A stretch of DNA of 64,000 nucleotides. Source: Thermobaculum terrenum ATCC BAA-798 (GTDB taxonomy: Bacteria; Chloroflexota; Chloroflexia; Thermobaculales; Thermobaculaceae). The stretch is taken from assembly GCF_000025005.1 (NCBI RefSeq), contig NC_013526.1, positions 620,001-684,000 of the forward strand, read 5' to 3'. Position 1 is the stretch's first letter; each line of letters opens with the position of its first letter. A program made the position numbers and the translations under genes. The notes under the pieces were generated by a model that was not told the DNA's origin, searched no databases, and saw only the letters and a program-made list of their open reading frames with translations. This document shows positions 61,619-64,000 of the stretch, piece by piece.

Positions 61619-62620
61619 ATGGGCGTGAGCGTGTCCACGGACTGGAAGCTGCGGGACCTGCGGGCGGTCGTCCTGGAGAACGAGCTGCTGAGGGTGGTGC
61701 TCCTGCCGGAGCTGGGCGGGAAGATCTGGCAGATCGAGTACCGGCCGCGATCGCGGTACCTCCTCTGGCACCACCCCAGGCTGAAGCCGCGCGAGGTACC
61801 CCTCCACTCGGTGTACGACGACGTGTTCTTCGGGGGCTGGGACGAGCTGTACCCCAACGACCTCCCGGAGGAGCTCAACGGGGAGAGGATGCCGGACCAT
61901 GGCGAGGTGTGGGCGCTGCCCTGGGAGTGCGGCGTGGAGGCGGCGAGCGGGGACGCCGCGACCGTGAGGCTGCAGGTGGAGACGCCGATCAGCGCCACGC
62001 GGCTGGAGAGGTGGATCACCCTTAGGGCCGGTGAGCCCACCCTGCGATGTCGCTACAGGCTGACGAACCTGGGGAGGGAGCCGCAGCCCTTCCTGTGGAA
62101 GGTGCACGTCGCGGTGGGGGTCGACGAGCACTGCAGGATAGATCTCCCCGCCACGGAGATGTACCTCGAGGAGTTCGGGCGCAGCCGGGGCGGCCGCACC
62201 GGGCTGGCCTACCGGTGGCCGTACCTGGAGGGGGAGCGGGGGGAGCTGCACGACATGCGCCGGGCCCTGCCCCCGGTCTCCGGCGTGTGCGAGTTTCAGT
62301 ACGCGACGAGGCTCGAGGCCGGCTGGTGCGCCGTGACCCACGCTCGGGAGGGGTTGAGCTTCGCGCTGGCCTTCGACCCCGAGGTGCTCTCCTCCTGCTG
62401 GCTGTTCGCCAGCTACGGCGGATGGCGGGGCCTGCAGGTGCTCGTGTTGGAGCCGTGCACCGGGTACCCGATCAGCGTGAACGAGGGCCTGAGGCGGGGC
62501 ACGCACAGGGTGCTGCACCCCGGCGCGCAGGTGGAGTGCGAGCTGCTGGCGGTGGTGCACGAGGGAGGCAAGGGCGTGGCCCACGTGGGCCTGGATGGGC
62601 ATGTGGAGCCCGAGCGGTAG
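61619..62620 (+). CDS. Galactose-mutarotase-like protein (aldose 1-epimerase fold)
   Basis: 333 residues of a supersandwich-type beta protein: VVLLPELGGKIWQIEYRP near the N-terminus, FFGGWDELYPND, then WKVHVAVGVDEHCRIDLP and CTGYPISVNEG towards the C-terminus. GGWDELYPND and the 'lpelGGKI' strand are typical of uncharacterised DUF-type mutarotase-like proteins in sugar operons. It may interconvert anomers or simply bind a sugar. Start ATG at 61619 has GGAGGTGG; the longer frame is shadow of the dehydratase gene. Confidence 0.75.
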   Translation: MGVSVSTDWKLRDLRAVVLENELLRVVLLPELGGKIWQIEYRPRSRYLLWHHPRLKPREVPLHSVYDDVFFGGWDELYPNDLPEELNGERMPDHGEVWALPWECGVEAASGDAATVRLQVETPISATRLERWITLRAGEPTLRCRYRLTNLGREPQPFLWKVHVAVGVDEHCRIDLPATEMYLEEFGRSRGGRTGLAYRWPYLEGERGELHDMRRALPPVSGVCEFQYATRLEAGWCAVTHAREGLSFALAFDPEVLSSCWLFASYGGWRGLQVLVLEPCTGYPISVNEGLRRGTHRVLHPGAQVECELLAVVHEGGKGVAHVGLDGHVEPER

Positions 62621-62632
62621 CGGCGGAGGTCG

Positions 62633-62672
62633 CCGCCCTCGCCACGAGCCGGGTCGGCACTGGCGAGGGCGG
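62633..62672 (+). terminator. Long perfect hairpin between operon genes
   Basis: A 12-base arm at 62633-62644 (CCGCCCTCGCCA) pairs perfectly with 62661-62672. The 16-base loop contains a second small stem (GCCG/CGGC). No T-run follows, and the next ribosome site begins 18 bases later, so attenuation, partial termination or mRNA protection is more likely than full termination. Confidence 0.55.
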
Positions 62673-62701
62673 GCAGATCGGGCATCAAGCGGAGGAGATG
62701 G

Positions 62702-64000
62702 ATGGACGTGACGGAGCTGAGCTATGATCCTCAAGATCCGTTCTTTTCGATCCCTGGCGACGACCGTGGCATGGCCTGGGGCGTGCAGATATTTACCACC
62801 GGTAACCTCTACGGGCTTGCACCCGAGCACACCGAGGTTGTAGCCGAGGGAGACGGGCTGCGTGTGAGCTGTAATCGCCTCAGCTGGGGTGGGCAGCAGG
62901 GGCGCAGCGAAGGACAGGTCGAGGCTGTGGTCAGCGTGCGTGGGCGCAGCGTGACGCTGCGCATCAGCGCCTGGCACGATGAGCCCGTGAAGGCGATCAA
63001 GCTACTGTTGCGTAACCTCCCCACAGAGGTCCAAAGAGAGGGACTCTGGCACCCCACCCTCCCCCAGGGAGAGAGTCTCTGGCCTAGGTCAGGCTCTCCC
63101 GTTCTCTGGCGCTACCCCGGACCGGAGTGGCTGACCCCGTGGGCATGCATTGGGGAGGCTCAAGGCGCGATCTCCATCAGCGTCAGGGATCCTGAGGTCA
63201 GAGCTAAGCGCCTATACGCGCATGTGCCCCCATACCTACACCTTCCAGAAGTGGAGGTCATCTGTGAAGAGAGCGCACTCAGGTGGTGTTCCCACTTCAC
63301 TAGTCCTGAGATCAAGATAAGCTTCTTGAGTGGTTTGGCCGATCTGGAGGCCGATTTTAGGGCTCACCTTGAGTTCCTTGAGGGCTCGTATGGGTTGCGT
63401 AGGTGGGAGGACAGGCAGGACGTGCCCGGCTGGGCGAGGGACATAAAGCTGGTGGTTTACCTGCATGGACAACATTGGACGGGTCATGTATTCAATACGT
63501 TTGACAAGATGGCCTATGTCCTGGAACAGCTCACCAGGCTTATTGCTGGTCGCCATGTACTGTGCTTTGTACCGGGATGGTCTGGGCGGTACTACTTCTC
63601 GTATCCTCTGTACGCTCCGGGTGAGTCGTTGGGAGGAAGCGGCGCCTTTGAGCGTTTTATATCCGTAGCGCACAGGTTGGGGGTCAAGGTGATGCCGATG
63701 TTCGGAGCGACGGGCGCGAACGCCCGCCTCTATCCAGGATGGGAGAGGGCCGCGTTCTTGAATCGCACCGGCAGGGTGGTCAAGCTCATCAACGCCCCCG
63801 ACTGGGACACGGATAGGCACGAGGAGGACGACCAAGTCTTCTTGAACCCTGGAGAGCCCAGCTTCCGGCAGCACCTGATCGAGGAGATCAGACGCACGGT
63901 AGCACGTTATGGGGTTGACGCCGTGTTCCTGGATGCGTCGTCGGCTTGGTTCAACGATCCCAGGTATGACGTCTACGCAGGCTATCGAGAGCTGGTGGCG
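62702..64000 (+). CDS. Large glycoside-hydrolase-like protein (DUF6259-type), 3' end outside window
   Basis: The frame is open from ATG 62702 (GGAGGAG at 62691) to the window edge, 433 residues so far. The first 240 or so residues look like a beta-sandwich (PHVPPYLHLPEVEV region). A TIM-barrel-like part starts near KLVVYLHGQHWTGHVFNTF and includes RLGVKVMPMFGATGAN and YGVDAVFLDASSAWFND, where Asp could be catalytic. It reminds me of the DUF6259 group of sugar-operon proteins, but this is from memory. Lower in GC than the genes before it. The last readable gene of the IclR operon. Confidence 0.6.
   Translation, partial: MDVTELSYDPQDPFFSIPGDDRGMAWGVQIFTTGNLYGLAPEHTEVVAEGDGLRVSCNRLSWGGQQGRSEGQVEAVVSVRGRSVTLRISAWHDEPVKAIKLLLRNLPTEVQREGLWHPTLPQGESLWPRSGSPVLWRYPGPEWLTPWACIGEAQGAISISVRDPEVRAKRLYAHVPPYLHLPEVEVICEESALRWCSHFTSPEIKISFLSGLADLEADFRAHLEFLEGSYGLRRWEDRQDVPGWARDIKLVVYLHGQHWTGHVFNTFDKMAYVLEQLTRLIAGRHVLCFVPGWSGRYYFSYPLYAPGESLGGSGAFERFISVAHRLGVKVMPMFGATGANARLYPGWERAAFLNRTGRVVKLINAPDWDTDRHEEDDQVFLNPGEPSFRQHLIEEIRRTVARYGVDAVFLDASSAWFNDPRYDVYAGYRELVA

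Noticed and set aside
61190-62977. 595-residue minus-strand frame opposite the dehydratase, mutarotase-like and final genes
   Set aside because: Crosses three plus-strand genes and shows only His/Pro/Gln/Gly-rich shadow sequence.
1-64000. CRISPR arrays, rRNA or tRNA genes, insertion sequences, prophage genes
   Set aside because: I looked for regular spaced repeats, transposase motifs, integrase motifs and cloverleaf-type sequences and saw none that I could support.

Overview
The window is a carbohydrate-catabolism island from a high-GC bacterium. GTG and TTG starts are frequent. The solute-binding proteins look like Tat-exported lipoproteins, and there is no TonB/SusCD-type outer-membrane machinery. 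This fits a monoderm thermophile of the Chloroflexota/Thermomicrobia/Thermobaculum kind, but that placement is inference from gene content; no rRNA or marker gene is present. I recognise six CUT1-type sugar ABC importers, five regulators (LacI x2, DeoR, IclR, plus the first cassette's LacI counted here) of four families-level types, and about ten glycoside hydrolases or glycan-related enzymes.

Layout. (1) 1-0.77 kb: 3' end of a P1B metal ATPase, then about 1.3 kb of decayed DNA. (2) 2.0-11.4 kb, minus strand: a tight cassette running binding protein > chimeric permease > small membrane protein > COG0523 GTPase > divergent GroEL-like chaperonin > BNR/Asp-box propeller > GH116 glucosidase. A LacI regulator is divergent, followed by an L-fucose-isomerase-like gene cut by an in-frame TAG. 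(3) 14.0-15.6 kb: decayed DNA with a frameshifted Gfo/Idh/MocA dehydrogenase. (4) 15.6-29.8 kb: a probable tetrulose/tetritol or related polyol locus. FGGY kinase, 2-hydroxyacid dehydrogenase, RpiB-like isomerase, DhaL, DhaK, HAD phosphatase and DeoR run leftward; a complete ABC importer with two ATPases, a second FGGY kinase and a histidine phosphatase run rightward. (5) 30.0-33.2 kb: an importer whose binding protein has an in-frame TAG, then 1.6 kb of decayed DNA. (6) 34.8-41.3 kb, minus strand: LacI, binding protein, two permeases and an ADP-ribosylglycohydrolase-family two-domain protein. (7) 41.5-46.3 kb: binding protein, GH127-like enzyme and two permeases. (8) 46.3-49.2 kb, minus strand: a GH99/WbsX-like protein and a second GH127-like enzyme. 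(9) 49.3-64 kb: a long operon of IclR, two permeases, binding protein, two GH36-like enzymes, GH42, SDR dehydrogenase, enolase-superfamily dehydratase, a mutarotase-like protein and a truncated large hydrolase-like gene.

How it works together. Oligosaccharides are probably bound outside, imported intact and cut in the cytoplasm by GH116, GH36, GH42 and GH127-type enzymes. Released sugars then pass to isomerases, dehydrogenases, dehydratases and kinases. Only one of the six importers carries ATPase genes, so the others must borrow an ATPase. The most unusual system is the 2.0-11.4 kb cassette. Its chaperonin keeps the GroEL fold signatures and two catalytic aspartates but has Lys where GroEL has Asp398, and it lies between a metal-chaperone-type GTPase and a propeller protein inside a glycosidase/transport operon. 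Several genes show recent damage (two amber codons, a permease fusion, frameshifted remnants), so the island appears to be in flux.
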